A stretch of 64,000 nt of DNA from Conus ventricosus (GCA_018398815.1 CM031620.1:59500555-59564554); one strand, 5' to 3'. Counted from the stretch's first letter, positions 10,859 to 23,079 are shown. The notes: generated by a model not told the origin, from the sequence alone. Numbers and translations: made by a program.

Positions 10859-12679
10859 CACACCTGTGCACCTATTCATGACTGTGTATTTTGTTCACCA
10901 TTCTTTGAAGAAAAAAGCTCTGCAATACAAGAAACTAACAAAAACAAAACCTTGAATCAAAGTAATAAGTGTGTTGGAATTACTAAGTGAAAGCCATGGA
11001 ATTTTGTTGTTTTAGGAGAGACATTCTCATGATTACAAGATGTTACCAAAAGGCTGAAAATTTGAGCTATGCAATGGAAATCATAATGAAATAGAAATCA
11101 TAATTTAATGGAAAGCCTTTTATTTTCAGTGAAAAATCACTCGACAGCAATCAAGTTTCTGAAGTTACGACCCAGCTTGGTACAGAAACTAAGTTTTGCA
11201 GGCAGAGAGGTTGTGTGTTCATGTCATATCAGAGGCAACCGATTGCAATGTTTGGCCCAAGCCAATGGCTGCCTAGGGTTGCTGAGTGTACTGTCTCTGA
11301 GAGTGTTGTTTTACTTATGAACCTTTGTGATGCTTCCTGGGTCACCCATGGTCTAGAGACAATTACATCATCATGTTTCTGAACTCTAGGATTTTCTTAT
11401 GAAATTTTCGGCATTTGTCACAAAACAAAAAAAGCTCTCTGTTAGCTGATTTTGGTATACATGCATTAAAAGGGGAAGAAATATTCAATTGTGTCATATG
11501 AACTGTAATTCCAAAGCTGCAGGACGGGGAGAACACGTACTGTTAAAGCATGATGACTGGAAGTGACGGCGCTTTCAGTACGAGTTGTGGACAACCTGCA
11601 TCATCAGAAAAATGATAAACATTGCACACTCAGTAAAGCCTATGTAATCTGTATAGACTGTGCTCGGCCTGCTTCCCCAGAAGACCGTAGTCAAGAGCTG
11701 CATAAAGTATATGTTAAATTATTTGTCCAGCACTGCAGTTGTTTCAATTTCTTTGATCTGATCGATGATGTGATACGAAAGGAAGTGTAGAGTATAAAGG
11801 TGATGCACAGACCATGACAGAAGTCGATGGCACCATTGCAGTCATCCTCTGTGTTCGTCGTGAAAAGTTTCCAGTTCTGACGCTATGTATGCCTTACTCT
11901 TTAGCGAACATACCTTGGATTTCCTCTCCATGCCTGTGATGAGTCTGTGTCAAATTCTTCAGTGTCTGAACAGTTGGATGGACATGATGACCTTGCAGAG
12001 GAGGATGTTCACTCACGCTGTATTAATGCAAGCATTGTCATTATCTCTTTCGTACCTGGTCATCTGTGTGTATTCAATCAACAGGTAGCATAGAAGTGAC
12101 TCGATCAGCTGTAGTATATGTCTTCTTTGGCAAGGTGCTTTGGGATGACTTCATAACTGCTCTGTGTGGAGTGTTGGTGTTGGGGCAGCAACAGGATGAA
12201 TGAACCTGTGTGTGGCTATGTGTTGGAGGCCTGAACGGCGGCGTGGAAGTAATGCCTCCGAGGTAGAGAGGTCACTGAAGGACAGACCTCAAAAACCTCA
12301 AATTTCCAAATACACAATATGGTTTTTGGAGAACACCATTGATTAATAATATTCTTGAAGCAAATTTTAGGAGCACGGGTATACATAGAGTTGTAAATAA
12401 AAAGATCCTGGTTTTATATGAATGCTCTCATGTATCACTTTTTTTTAAAAACATATTTTAAAATTAGTGACAGTGAAACAGGTTCTTATCTTAGTAGTAA
12501 CCATGTGACACGACACCAGTCTTGACATAGCTGCTATGCTGGACTGGTCTATACAGGCGACTTTTCTTTTTTAAATGATGCTGCCGTCACCATGTTGATG
12601 GATCTGGCATGCATGATTGAATAAATTGTTAGAAGCTGCTGTGGTGAGGTTGTTGGGTGTTGGAAGAGTGGCTACCACG
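10859..12679. other. Unassigned stretch
   Basis: No gene or recognisable repeat. Several 60-75 residue open frames (for example 11,108-11,320 and 11,563-11,790) have no domain signature and no convincing splice context. Confidence 0.35.
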
Positions 12680-13905
12680 ACGATCAATGTAAGGGAGATG
12701 ATCTGGATCTGGATTTGTATGTCGCTGACATCCATTTACTGGCATAGGTGGGGGGTGCGCAGCGTGATGAAATCATCGACTTCTGGCTTTTGCCAGAGCC
12801 GACTTGAAGCTATCGACTGACCTTTGGTGGACGATGTTATCATCGAGGTGGTTCCACTCAGTTATTGTCTTTGGGAAGTATGAATTTCGGTACTGATCGG
12901 TGTGTGTTTCTGGGATAAGATAAGATAATGTTGCTTATAGCCCAGCCGACCGCAAAGGGCCACATCAGGGCTGTCACCACGTTGTTTCTGGGATGCAGTA
13001 GCATCTATCATTATTCGTATGTAGTTCTCCACTGGGTTTTGTGTCAGGTACGTTCTGTTGTCTCTGGTGGAGCGGATGCGATGTCTTGGTTTTGAGGTGT
13101 GATGAAGTCACTCGGGGTGATCGCTGGCACCAGACCCTCAACCACCCTGTAAAAGAATCCCAGCCGTAGTTGAAGCCGCCATTCCTGGAGTGTAGTGAGC
13201 TCATGTTTTCTTTGCAGACCCGTTATGAAGCCTGGCGTGGTGGAGCGGTAGTCCTTTGCTATGAAGCGCACTGCATTTCTTTGTACACACTCCAGCATGT
13301 TGATCTCTTGCTGCATGTGCGGGTCCAAATGATTGCTGCATACTCCAGGACAGGGCGTACAAGTGCAAGGTAGGCATTTTTTCGGCAGGAGGTGGGGCTG
13401 TGTCTGAGATTTCGCCGGAGAAATCCTAGTGTGCTATTTGCTTCTTTGTGATGGAGGTGATGTGTTGGGACACTTGAGGTTGTCAGCAAATTGGATGCCG
13501 AGTATGGGTTATGAGAGACTTGCTGCAGGATGGTATTATTTAGGGAATGAATTAGGAGAGGTAGAGGATTTTGCAATGCTCATGATGTAACATTTTGAAG
13601 CATTGAACCGCATGCCCCATTTGTCTGCCCATGACTCTAGTGATTTGAGGTCCTCTTGTAGAGTGTGGTGGTCATTAAAGTCGTTGATCTCCCTGTAAAT
13701 GAGGCAGTCATCTGCGAATAGGCGTACTTGGGATTTGACTGCCTCTGGGAGGTCATTTATGTGGCACAGGAATAGGAGGGGGCCGAGCACGGTGCCTTGT
13801 GGGACTCCTGAGTCGACAGTTGTGGCGTTGGATGTAATGCCCTCTACACCACTTGCATGGTTCGCTCTGTTAAGAAGCAGGTAAGCCAGGTGTGGAGGGT
13901 GCCGG
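12680..13905 (-). mobile_element. Jockey/CR1-like LINE, 3' half (RT palm to C-terminus)
   Basis: Minus-strand frames give, in order: the RT segment GVPQGTVLGPLLFLCHINDL, the catalytic box FADD (followed by CLIYREI), the thumb-type region with LGFLRRNL, LVRPVLEYAAIIWTRTC, the RNAV/RFIA segment, and finally FPKTITEWNHL near 12,840. This is the standard order for the reverse transcriptase of jockey/CR1-group LINEs. The upstream half lies at 22,218-22,990, and the break between them is filled by an LTR retrotransposon. A 66-bp retroposon tail interrupts the C-terminal coding part at 12,917-12,982. Several frameshifts are present, so it is dead or poorly read. The 3' end is approximate. Confidence 0.88.
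12917..12982 (-). mobile_element. Retroposon 3'-tail insertion, TTATC-ended (copy 2), with 12-bp target duplication
   Basis: On the minus strand it reads GTGACAGCCCTGATGTGGCC and ends GCAACATTATCTTATCTT. It is flanked by TGTTTCTGGGAT at 12,905-12,916 and 12,983-12,994. It interrupts the C-terminal coding part of the surrounding LINE, between a segment read as YCIPET and the NSYFPKTITEWN segment. The insertion therefore postdates that LINE. Confidence 0.88.
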
Positions 13906-15047
13906 TGTCACACTGTCACTTTTGCATACCCGCATTCATGACAGCATTTACTCCATACGCACACGCAATCTTTCAAACAACCAAAAGGCGCACTACCGAA
14001 TGTTTTTCTTCTCCCCCTCTCCTTCAGGGAAAACAATTTACTAAATCATCAACACTTGTAAACAGAGTTTACAACTGTATCTTCTCCACACTGAGAGACA
14101 AATAAATCTGCACACATGTATCTCTTTACACTGAGAGAAAAAAACAGTCTTCCACATGTATCTCTCCTCACACCGAGAGATAAAATAACCTAGTTCCGCT
14201 TCTATAAAGCTATGGCCTTCACATTCGTTATCCAAAAAAATCCGAACCAGGAGAATACATAACTCCCGTAATCACTGAGGACCTGCCTGCCTCAAGTAAA
14301 AGCTTCCCTGCTTTCTCAATTCCCTGTCTCTCTCTCTGAGACAATATACTGCCCCCTCGAATCTCTTGTCCTGGAGATACGAGTCTCGTCTTCTCTTCCG
14401 CGACTTCCTCTGTCTCTTGCGAAATGACGAGCTTCAACTCCTCTCCCTGGAGTTGGTAACTGGCTGGGGCTGAACTACCGGTATGTTCCCCACACCATGG
14501 CCATCTTCAACCACCTCACGGGGCGAAAGGTGAATGGTGAAGGGCGAAGGGTAAAGGGTGAAGGGTGAAGGCTGAAACACGAATAAGGTTCGTGTAAGTA
14601 ACCTGCTTCTCAATTCAACATATGAATTCTTTCTCTCTTCTTTAAGTTTTCCCCTGTAGCTTTCCCCCATTATCTATCGCTCACCTGGTAATGACTGGTC
14701 AGCAAAGAGGACCACCGTCCTGACAGGTCGAGTCTCTAGGCAACTGCTGGGTTAAAACTGACTCTTTCCCCCTTCTCCTAGTGAGTGCTTACTCAGTGTT
14801 AAAAAAAAACATGACCAGCACCTTACCTTACCAGCCTTGTTAAACTATCACTCAGTGGTCACTTTCACCCAATGACCACATTCGTTTCTTGAATGAGTCA
14901 TACTCACAATTATTTTGGGGACGCCCGCTACACTAGTCAAGCCATATGAATATTCTTCTTTAATTGTGGCATGGGGAAATGATTCATATCACTAACTACA
15001 TGTGATGGAGCGTCACATGCCTTGATGTGAGGCTACGTCACATGACA
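13906..15047 (-). repeat. 3' LTR of LTR retrotransposon 1
   Basis: It aligns along its length with 21,075-22,217. Shared landmarks are TGTCACACTGTCACTTT at the edge, the CTTCTCCCCCTCTCCTTCAG block, the TGAATGGTGAAGGGCGAAGG block and the CACAATTATTTTGGGGAC block. Differences are mainly one-base indels. Confidence 0.93.
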
Positions 15048-15064
15048 CCCCCCATCCTGGGATG
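15048..15064 (-). promoter_or_regulatory. Polypurine tract of LTR retrotransposon 1
   Basis: On the minus strand the bases just before the 3' LTR read CCCAGGATGGGGGG. A G-rich purine run directly abutting the LTR is the usual plus-strand primer site. It fixes the coding direction as minus. Confidence 0.7.
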
Positions 15065-15839
15065 AAAAAAATTTTCTCCAGAAAATTTTTTTAAAGGATA
15101 TACAACTTACTTAAACACATCTTCAGCCATGAATCTCAAAATGTGTAACCATCGCACATGATTCACCAAATTAATAATCAACGTATAGAATCAATCACCA
15201 TGATCCACCATAAATAGGATATTTCAAACTTTCAGTCTTTTTAAAAGAAAAAAAGTTCATAATTGATGACCACATCTCATAAAATACATTTCACAAATTA
15301 CATGGATAAAACAATTAGGGATATTAACAATTCAAAGTACAAATTGTTTTCATACATTAAGATGTGAAGCACATATTTTCCTTGATCTTTGTCTCACATC
15401 ATATGTTTCAAAAACCCTCATGAAATGAGAATATTTCCAAGTGTACATGTTTCTCAATAGACATGTAAACAAAATAAACATAGTTTAAACATAGTTTCTT
15501 TTTCCCACATGTATGTTATAGTCCATTGAAAGTCAATGCTTTCCATTGTTGACAGTGACAAATGAAAACAATTGGGTTTGTCTCATTGCACAATCAAAAA
15601 CTGTGTATATACATTTCTAAAGGGTTATTGCTCATCACACATACATATATATTCATCTTCACCAGCAAGTTAGACATAAATAGTACATGATTTTTTCCAT
15701 TGTTTACCAAAGAATAAATATGTATTACATCAACTCAAGTAGTCGTTTGCTTGCAAAACATATAGTCACTTCAACAAGCAAATTATGCATAAATACCACT
15801 TGATTTAAACATCAATAGCATACAATCACTCAAAATATC
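15065..15839 (-). other. 3' non-coding part of LTR retrotransposon 1
   Basis: AT-rich sequence without pol similarity lies between the truncated RT and the polypurine tract. RT active site, thumb, connection and RNase H would be expected here in a complete copy. Their absence indicates a deletion or a replacement. Confidence 0.55.
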
Positions 15840-16365
15840 ACACCGTATCCTTAAAAAGACAAAAAACAGAATAGTCTTTCCCTTGAAGACATTACATTTT
15901 GCCATAATATTCACGCACTGACAAAAATCTGCCATGACATTTGTGTTCCAGGTCAACTGGTTCAACAGAAACTGATATTCCTTTAGTCAAGTATACTTTC
16001 ACAAAATACTTTCCTTTCCGAAGCTGACACAGAAGTTCTTCAATTCTGGGATAGGCCGGCACGAACAAGTGATCTTAGTTAACTTTCTGTAATCGATCAG
16101 AAACGCAAAGCCGATCCATCAGGTTAGTCCACCATACAACGGGTGAGCTTGTACGGAGACGTAGAAAGTTCTATAACCTTAAATCCAAGCCATTACATTG
16201 ATTTCTCTCTCAACCACCTCTTTTGTTTGCAATGGAGGGGTATGGTCTGGTCTCGCACTGGTATTTCAAAGTTAACTGAATACTATGGGGTTCAATACCA
16301 GTAATGTACCTGTGTATCAGTCAACACATCCTGAAAGTCTTTCAAATTGCCTTTGAGCGTTCTGT
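15840..16365 (-). pseudogene. Reverse transcriptase fragment (N-terminal fingers/palm) of LTR retrotransposon 1
   Basis: Shifting minus frames give LKDFQDVLTD, then a TRPYPLP-like segment, then STSPY, then PRIEELLCQLRKGKYF and LTKG. These correspond to the start of a Ty3/gypsy RT: the pre-RT loop, the PYPLP entry, the STSPYASP motif, and the RIEELL...G(K)YFSKxDL...KG segment that holds the first catalytic Asp. Here that position reads VYLTKG, so the Asp codon looks changed. The similarity fades after an EYYGK segment, before any YxDD. It lies downstream of integrase in the transcription direction. Confidence 0.7.
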
Positions 16366-16629
16366 TTGACTTTAGACAAATCATTCGACAGAACCACATC
16401 CTCATAAGGTTTTCACCTTGATAGACAGAATAGGAAGGGTACAACATCACTGCACTGGTAGATGTTAACACTCTACATTCGCCGTTTCATAACCTTTGAT
16501 CTGTCCCTGTACGTTACATGTACGAATACATCACTGATAATGTCTGTCATTGACATCCGTTTCTTCTGACACAGAAATATCCACCAACCGACTGTTGATG
16601 GCAACTGGGATAGTTCATCATACTTATCA

Positions 16630-17645
16630 ACATGTTCACATGAAATACCTTCTCAGTGTTTGCCATTTTTGATCTTATAATTTACTCAGAAAGTTTTTCG
16701 ACCACCTGAAAAGGACCCTCCACATAACACGAAAGCTTGTTTATGTTAATCAGTTAGTAGCACAAGACTTTATCCTACACTGAAGAACTTGCCTTTGCTT
16801 TTCTGTCTTGCAAAGACCTTGTACACACTGTTTTCCCCTACAGCTGACTGTTGACAAGGTCACATTGCATCCCTTCAAACGATTATGCAGTCATAAACGT
16901 AGTGGTATACAGTTTTAAACTGTCAGGTATGACCGTACTTTCCTCCATTGTGTCATCAATAGACCAAAGTACCCCTTGTGAGTGGTCCAAAAAGAAGCTC
17001 AAATGGAGAGAATCCCACGTTTCGTTCGGCATTTCCCTGTATGGCACAAAAAGCAAAGCCGGTATGAAACATCATTCCTGGGGCCTTGCCTTGCAACTTT
17101 CTCAACATGACTTCAAACGTTCCATTGAAACGTTTCAACCAAGCCATTCCGTTGGGGATGAAATGGCGTGTTGAAATGGAAGAGATGACAACAGTCTGTA
17201 ATTTTCTCTCAAGATCAAAATGAATTGCGTTCCCACAATCCAAGAAGTTCGTCCTGGAAGACCCACTCTAGAACAATTGCAAGTAAGCTTCACTCAGATA
17301 CGTATCAATTTTTTTCTTCATGGAATCGCTTCTGGATACCTTGTTGCTGTATCCAACCAAAGTCAAGATAATCGATATCCCGAAGAAGACAGTGTAAAGG
17401 TCCACCCAATCAATGCTACCTTCCGAAATGGAACGGAAATGAGAGCATTTTGTGCAAAGGTGCACATGGACGCGACCTTTCTGAGATGTCTTTTTGGCAG
17501 ATGTCCACATGAAATCGGAGTATTTCGTAACTTCCTTTGTGACACCCACCCCAATAAAAGAATTCAAGACTCTCTTTAAACGTCTTTTGACCCACAGTGA
17601 CCAGCGAACAATGCCATCATAGCCGTGTGGCACACTGTTTCTCTA
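16630..17645 (-). pseudogene. Integrase of LTR retrotransposon 1
   Basis: Integrase joins the cDNA to host DNA. Minus frames show the zinc-binding N-terminal region near 17,440-17,640 (GVTKEVTKY, then CxxC-type residues and KTSQKGRV). The core follows with YILTLVxYSNKV-like and NGMAWLKRFNGTFEVMLRKL (the NGxxERxNGTLKxML helix) and then GFSPFELLFGPLTRGTL, which is diagnostic for Ty3/gypsy. A C-terminal GPFQVVEKLSE segment lies near 16,690. At least four frame changes are needed. It directly follows the protease region with no RT between them. Confidence 0.85.
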
Positions 17646-18260
17646 AGTGGTTTTGGAACCACAACCGTCTGTTGTCCTTCCAGTACACACCTGTAAGAAT
17701 GTCCAATCCTTATGTACGTTGGTTTTGTCCGTTTGGTACGTCAGTGACAGTCTGTTTAGCAGCAGAAGATTGTCCGTCAGCGTCTCGTCTTTTCCCTGCA
17801 TTTCTTTAAATATCATCTGGGTAATCTGAGGTTCATCCATTTTGACCACTTCTACGGCTTTGTAGCCTTTTCCCTGCTCTATGACATTATTTCTAGTACT
17901 CACAAGACAAGGAACAAACAATCCTCCACTCCACCATTGTACTGTAGCGACACCTGGCCAATTGCCCAAATCAAGTTCGCGAGACTTGGTTATCAATGAC
18001 ACAGCGGTAAGAAAAACCGAGTAGTACGGTGTTCAGACAGAAATTTTCGCCAGCAAAACGTGTCGAATCTGCCGCCTCCAAAACGACCTACACTTTGGAC
18101 AGTGTTGATATACTGGTCTTGAAGCATCGACAGACATCCGTACACCAGCAGTAGTGCACCCAGTGTCTCGCAAAAACCGAAGCCTGCAATCCATTGATGG
18201 CTTTCCGTTTTTCTAACACCAGTCCATCACAGATTGAACTGGTGCAAAACAAGGCCTCTT
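17646..18260 (-). pseudogene. Aspartic protease and pre-integrase linker of LTR retrotransposon 1
   Basis: The minus strand at about 18,122-18,178 reads VFLRDTGCTTAGVRM, with the DTG active-site triad codons at 18,159-18,167. Downstream come a LLAKI segment, TPYYSG-like residues, and LGNWPGV near 17,949-17,969, matching the flap and the (I/L)LGN motif of retropepsins. A linker (KAVEVVKMDEPQI) leads to the integrase region. Retropepsin processes Gag-Pol. The frame is broken several times. Confidence 0.8.
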
Positions 18261-18269
18261 CACAAGCAG

Positions 18270-19110
18270 GGAGACTAATCGGTTTTGAAATCCACCCGGT
18301 CGAAAGGGCAATTCTGTTTCAGATGGAACTTGCCATCACAAATTGAAACCAGCGCATTGGTCTGATCGGCAGCTGACTGATTTTGGGAACTTCTGTTGTC
18401 TGGCCACGAACTGGCCCAAAAGGTCCCTAACGTGGGTCGTTGTCCACGACTCGAACTTGCTGAAAGTAACGGTCATTCCGGCGGTGATACTGGTATGACG
18501 AAATCACTCGAACCGCGAAAGATCCCTGTCCGTTCCTAGATAGGTTATATCCTTGAGGACTCAAAAATGACCCCAACGATTTCCTTTCCTGTAACTCCCT
18601 TCCTGATTGGGATAGTACATGACGCATGAGACTCATAGATGGAAAATTCCTCCTTTCCTAGCCACGCCTTATCTGGGTGAGCGATACATACTGAACATCT
18701 GCATGCCATCTGACACATTTCCTCAACGTTTTCAAATTGCCTTTCTTTAAAGGAAAGTGGCCAGATCTTTGCTCACAAGCTCTGGAAATGTTGTTTCTCT
18801 AAGAGGAGATCTCGCAGTGACTGAAAAGTCTTTGTTCGTTTTAGATAAATCGATTCCAACGATCCAAACAATGACTCATACGGATCAGAAAAGACGGAAT
18901 CGATTCTCCTTTTTCAGGGCGCACAGAAACGGAAACGTTCGTAAAACGATCACAGAACATTGAAAATTCTTGAGGAGTTCTTCTTTCAACGATCCCAAGT
19001 TAAATTTTGGTTCGCTGCAATGAGTGGTACAATGTCAAAGCGCTACCCTTAAAACAACGACGCAATATACAATGTCCACGGGAAGGGCCTTACTCAAGAC
19101 GTTGCGTGAC
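18270..19110 (-). pseudogene. gag remnant of LTR retrotransposon 1
   Basis: Minus frames near 19,000-19,060 give a short stretch of the LLTGKAL type, found in Ty3/gypsy capsid. This is followed by RPEKGES, LIRMSHCLDRW, LSKTNKDFS, DLATFL and a VEEMCQM-like segment near 18,690-18,760. The order fits the capsid of invertebrate gypsy elements. Near 18,300-18,345 the sequence ICDGKFHLKQNC could be a zinc knuckle that has lost one Cys. Heavily frameshifted. Confidence 0.65.
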
Positions 19111-21074
19111 TTTACAAAACGGAAAAAAAACTAGCAATTCATCCGTTTTTTTTTTTCCTCAAAAGAAAGGCGCAAACTTGAATAATATATCGCTGTGGGG
19201 GGGACATCTCGGAACACCGACTGGGAAGGTTCTCTCGATCCTGGATTCTTTTAATTGTCAGCATCATCTCTAGTCTAACTGCCCTCAACTTAAATTGACG
19301 TTCTACGCTTCACTTCCCTCTGTAGTCTATTTGCTTCAGCTTCCTCTGTAATTTATTTCTTCACATCCCTCTGTATCTATTTGCTTCACTTCCTCTGTAA
19401 TTTATTTTCTTCAGCTCCCTCTTATCCTATTTGCTCAGCTACCCTCTTAAACTTTTTCTTCATTTTCCCGCTTCCTCTGTAATTTATTTTCTTCATTACC
19501 TCTGTCTTAGCCTGTCCTGCCTATCTGTGCATTGTTGCACATAGTCAGTAATTTTTCTCTCTCACAAACCCAAGCGTTCCGCCTTGTTTTAACATATCTA
19601 ACAAAATCATCCATAAGAACCGTCAGATATAAACACCAAACAATCTCAAAGTATGAATAAAAATAAAGGCGATCTAATAATGATAGTATGTTTTCACAAA
19701 ACCTAATTATAGTATAGACATAATACAGAATTCAATTTCCGGTGTAAACAAAAAACAGCTTACTAAACAGGTAGATATGCAACCAAGAATGTATTTTTCC
19801 AAAATTAATTGCAACCTGTTATCAATGAATTTACAAAACAAAATGAAGTTTTAATACAAAACTGTTTCCCTAAGAAAATAAAAAATAAACACAATAAAGT
19901 TTTCTGAAATAAATTCTTTTAAAGTTTTTAGTTCTCAATGTTCTGTTGTCAGTCTTTCTTTCTTACTTAATTTCAAACGAATTTACAAAAACAAATGTAC
20001 CGCGCCTATACAAAAAAATGAATATAAATTTACAAACAAATGAATCACAAACAATTAAAAGAGGAAGAAAACACAAACTAGCGGAAATCCGACCTAAAAA
20101 TGTAAATGTTGAAAAGAAAACTAAAATAGGACCGATTGAGGAGAAGGTTAAGAGTTTTGAAAAAAGGGGGTGAAAAGGGAAATGAAAAGGATCACAGACC
20201 GGAATAGTGGAGCAAAATGCAAGAACAGCAAAAGACTGCCACAGACAAGCACCCTAGTGGTCACTGTCCCACCCGTGAAACGAGACGGGAAAAACAAATC
20301 ACTGCACAATAACACCACACTACAGTAATAATACAAAATACTAAACAATCAATCCATAAATGCACATTCACCCAAAACTCAAAGAAAATCTCGCACCACA
20401 ACCAAAAAAAAATGATCAAAAGATAAAGATGTTTTATTTTGGGCAGAGCGGTAATCAACCTCACCACCTACACTATTAAGCGTGACGAGGAAAGTTGATC
20501 CCACCCTCTGAGGGCAAGGCGAAAAATCAAAACTGAAACAATAGGAAAGCGAAAGAAATAGATATTTTATAAGAAGGAAAGACTATTACTGCCCCCAACG
20601 CCATTCCCCCGCTAAACGCAGGAAAGGTTGGGGCTAATCAGTCCTGGGAAAGGGGAACCAAATTTCTATTTTCTAGAAGGAAACGACCTCCTCAACGCCT
20701 GCCCCCTTGCTGCCAGGTTCGAAGCAAGAAGGAAGGTTTAGGCTATCGGTCCTAGGTGGGGAGGGTCAAAAAGAAATCCTACCAAAAAAAAACCCATAAC
20801 GAGTAGAGCAACCAAAGAAATGCAACCACCCAAAACACAATATAGAAATAGCAAAAAAACAACAACAAATGCAAATATTATACACAATCAATAATCACTA
20901 ATTTCCTATTTTTTTCCTTCCTCAAACCCTCGAGGGCACAAATAGAAATCCTTTTTTTTTTCCTCTTCCCTCAAACCCTTAGGGCCCCCAAAACAAATAG
21001 AAATCCTTCTTTTTTTTTGTTTTCCGGGAAACAAACGGCAGCTACGCCGGTGAAACTGAGTACGGGGTCACCCC
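19111..21074 (-). other. 5' leader of LTR retrotransposon 1
   Basis: About 2 kb without convincing coding similarity lies between the 5' LTR and gag. On the minus strand the bases following the LTR are GGGGTGACCCCGTACTCAGT. They do not match a primer-binding site that I recognise. The leader is AT-rich, with C-rich and A-rich patches at 20,560-21,030. Confidence 0.5.
19305..19505. repeat. About 30-bp tandem repeat in the leader
   Basis: Imperfect units of the form CTTCCTCTGTAATTTATTTT followed by CTTCA recur about seven times. Variants include CTCTGTAGTCTATTTGC and CTCTTATCCTATTTGC. Confidence 0.8.
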
Positions 21075-22217
21075 TGTCACACTGTCACTTTAGCAAGCCC
21101 GCTTTCAGACAGCATTTACTCCATACGCACAACACGCAATCTTATACAAACAACCAAAAGGCGCACTACGAATGTTTTTCTTCTCCCCCTCTCCTTCAGG
21201 GAAAACAATTTACTAAATCATCAACCACTTGTAACCCAATTTTACAACTGTATCTTCTCTCATCTCCACACTGAGAACAAATAAATCTGCACACATGTAT
21301 CTCTCTTTACACGGAGAGAAAAAACAGTCTTCCACATGTAATCCGCTCCTCACACCGGAGAGATAAAATAACCTAGTTCCCGCTTCTATAAAGCTATGGC
21401 CTTCACATTCCGTTATCCAAAAAAAAGCCAACCAGGAGAATACATATCTCCCGTAATCACTGAGACCCTGCCTGCCTCAAGTAAAAAAGCTTCCCTGCCT
21501 TCTCAATTCCCTGTCTCTCACCTGAACAATATACTGCCCCCTCGAACTCTCTTTCTGGAGATACGTCTCGTCTTCTCTTCCGCGACTCCTCTGTCTCTTG
21601 CAAATGACGACTTCAACTCCCTCCCTGGAGTTGGTACGGCGGGGGCTGAACTACCGTATGGCCCCCACACCCAAGGCCATCTTCATCAACCAGGGCATCA
21701 CGGGCGAAAGGTGAATGGTGAAGGGCGAAGGTAAAGGGTGAAGGGTGAAGCTGAAACACGAATAAGTTCGTGTAAGAAACCTGCTTCCAATTCACATATG
21801 AATTCTTTCTCTCTTCTTTAAGTTTTCCCCCTGTAGCTTGCCCCATATCTATCGCTCACCCTGGTATTGACTGGTCAGCAAAGTGGACCACCGTCCGACA
21901 GGTTCGAGTCTCTAGAGGCATCAGCTGGGGTAAAACTGACTCTTCCCCCCCTCTCCTATATGCATACGCAGTGTTAAAAAAAAACACATGACCACAACCA
22001 TACATTACCAGCCCTTGTTAAACTATCACTCGGTGTCACTTTCACCTCAATGACCACATTCGTTCTTGAATTGATCATACTCACAATTATTTTGGGGACC
22101 CCGCTACACTATCAAGCCATATGATATTCTTCCTTTAAATTGGGCATGGGGAAATGATTCCATATCAAAAACTACATGATGGCGTCACAGCCTTGATGGT
22201 GAGCTACGTCACTGACA
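21075..22217 (-). repeat. 5' LTR of LTR retrotransposon 1
   Basis: Direct repeat of 13,906-15,047, with the same TG...CA termini and many single-base indels. In the coding direction it starts TGTCAGTGACGTAGC and ends GTGACAGTGTGACA. Confidence 0.93.
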
Positions 22218-22990
22218 GCCGTGTGCCATAAACTGGTCCACTTCAATGGAGGAGACGGTCATGGTACTGTATCAAAGGCGTTTTGAGAAGTCAAAATAGC
22301 CCCATATCCACGTGCTTCCCTTTGTTTGAAGGACATCAGGAATCGGTTATAGTGGAAAGCAGTTGGGTCTCGTGAAAACCTGAACGAAGCCGTGGTTGAG
22401 ATTTGTAGTATTTTTTTTGTTCTAGTGACATGATATGGCGGCAGACTATATGTTCAGTTGTTACAACATACAGATGTCAGTGAGAATTGGCGGTAGTTTG
22501 ATGGGGTATGGCGGTCACCTTTCTTGAAAGCACACGATATGTTGTCTCCGAGCCAATCTTGTGGTAGACGGCCGGTGTCTAGTGAGATCTGAAAGATTGT
22601 GGTCAAGATCGGGGCGACGTTGTCGGCCAAGTTCTTAAGTATCCGGTTTGGGATGTTGTCTGGTCCTGAGGCTTTGTTGGGTTTAGCTGGTGAAGTAGCT
22701 TGGCTACACCGTGGATGTTGACATGGGTGGGTTTAATATGGGCTGTAGGCTTCTTTAAATTTGGTAGGGTGGACGTTACTGCAGTGGTGAAGACAGATTT
22801 GAACTGTTTTAGTAGAATGTTTGCCTTGGTCTGACTGTCACTGTGGAGTTGGCCGTCCTCTCTAAGTGGGGCTACCCAGAGGAGTCTTGTTTTCTCGACC
22901 TGATGTACGCCAGAAGGGTTTCGTGTTGTTGTTGGCAAGGCCTTCCTGAATGGTTCCGTTGATGATGCTGGAAAGAAGAGGTGGGATGGA
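22218..22990 (-). mobile_element. Jockey/CR1-like LINE, 5' part (pre-RT linker and RT fingers)
   Basis: Minus frames show a linker ending in LREDGQLHSDSQTKANILLK, then a GPDNIPNRILKNLADNVAP segment, FKKGDRHTPSNYRQFSLTSV (the NYRPxSLTS motif) and QNAFDTV (AFDxV, the first RT catalytic Asp). Reading then continues beyond the LTR retrotransposon at 13,905. Endonuclease sequence is not seen, so the copy is 5'-truncated near 22,990, where it abuts another LINE tail. One RT motif set is thus distributed over both halves exactly once, which supports a single interrupted element. Confidence 0.88.
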
Positions 22991-23079
22991 GAAGGAGGTG
23001 AGCAAAGGGGGGCGAAGATGATGTTTCAAATCCGATTTGGAGCTTTTCTGGCGAATTGCCTCGGGATGACTTGATATTG

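Larger units (their letters stand above)
13906..22217 (-). mobile_element. LTR retrotransposon 1 (Ty3/gypsy, integrase before RT), internally truncated
   Basis: An 8.3-kb element bounded by direct LTRs of about 1.14 kb that start TGTCAC and end TGACA. It is flanked by GCCGG (13,901-13,905) and GCCGT (22,218-22,222), a likely 5-bp target duplication with one mismatch. Coding remnants are on the minus strand in the order gag, protease, integrase, reverse transcriptase. Integrase upstream of RT is known for Gmr1-like Ty3/gypsy elements. The RT stops before its catalytic YxDD box and there is no RNase H, so the copy cannot be autonomous. It sits inside a LINE in the same orientation. Frameshifts are frequent. 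Confidence 0.9.

Noticed and set aside
17643..18002. Independent minus-strand gene of 119 residues
   Set aside because: It is the protease/linker part of LTR retrotransposon 1 (LGNWPGV), not a host gene.
13906..22217. Endogenous retrovirus with envelope
   Set aside because: No envelope-like frame is seen between RT and the 3' LTR, only AT-rich non-coding sequence. It is a simple LTR retrotransposon.
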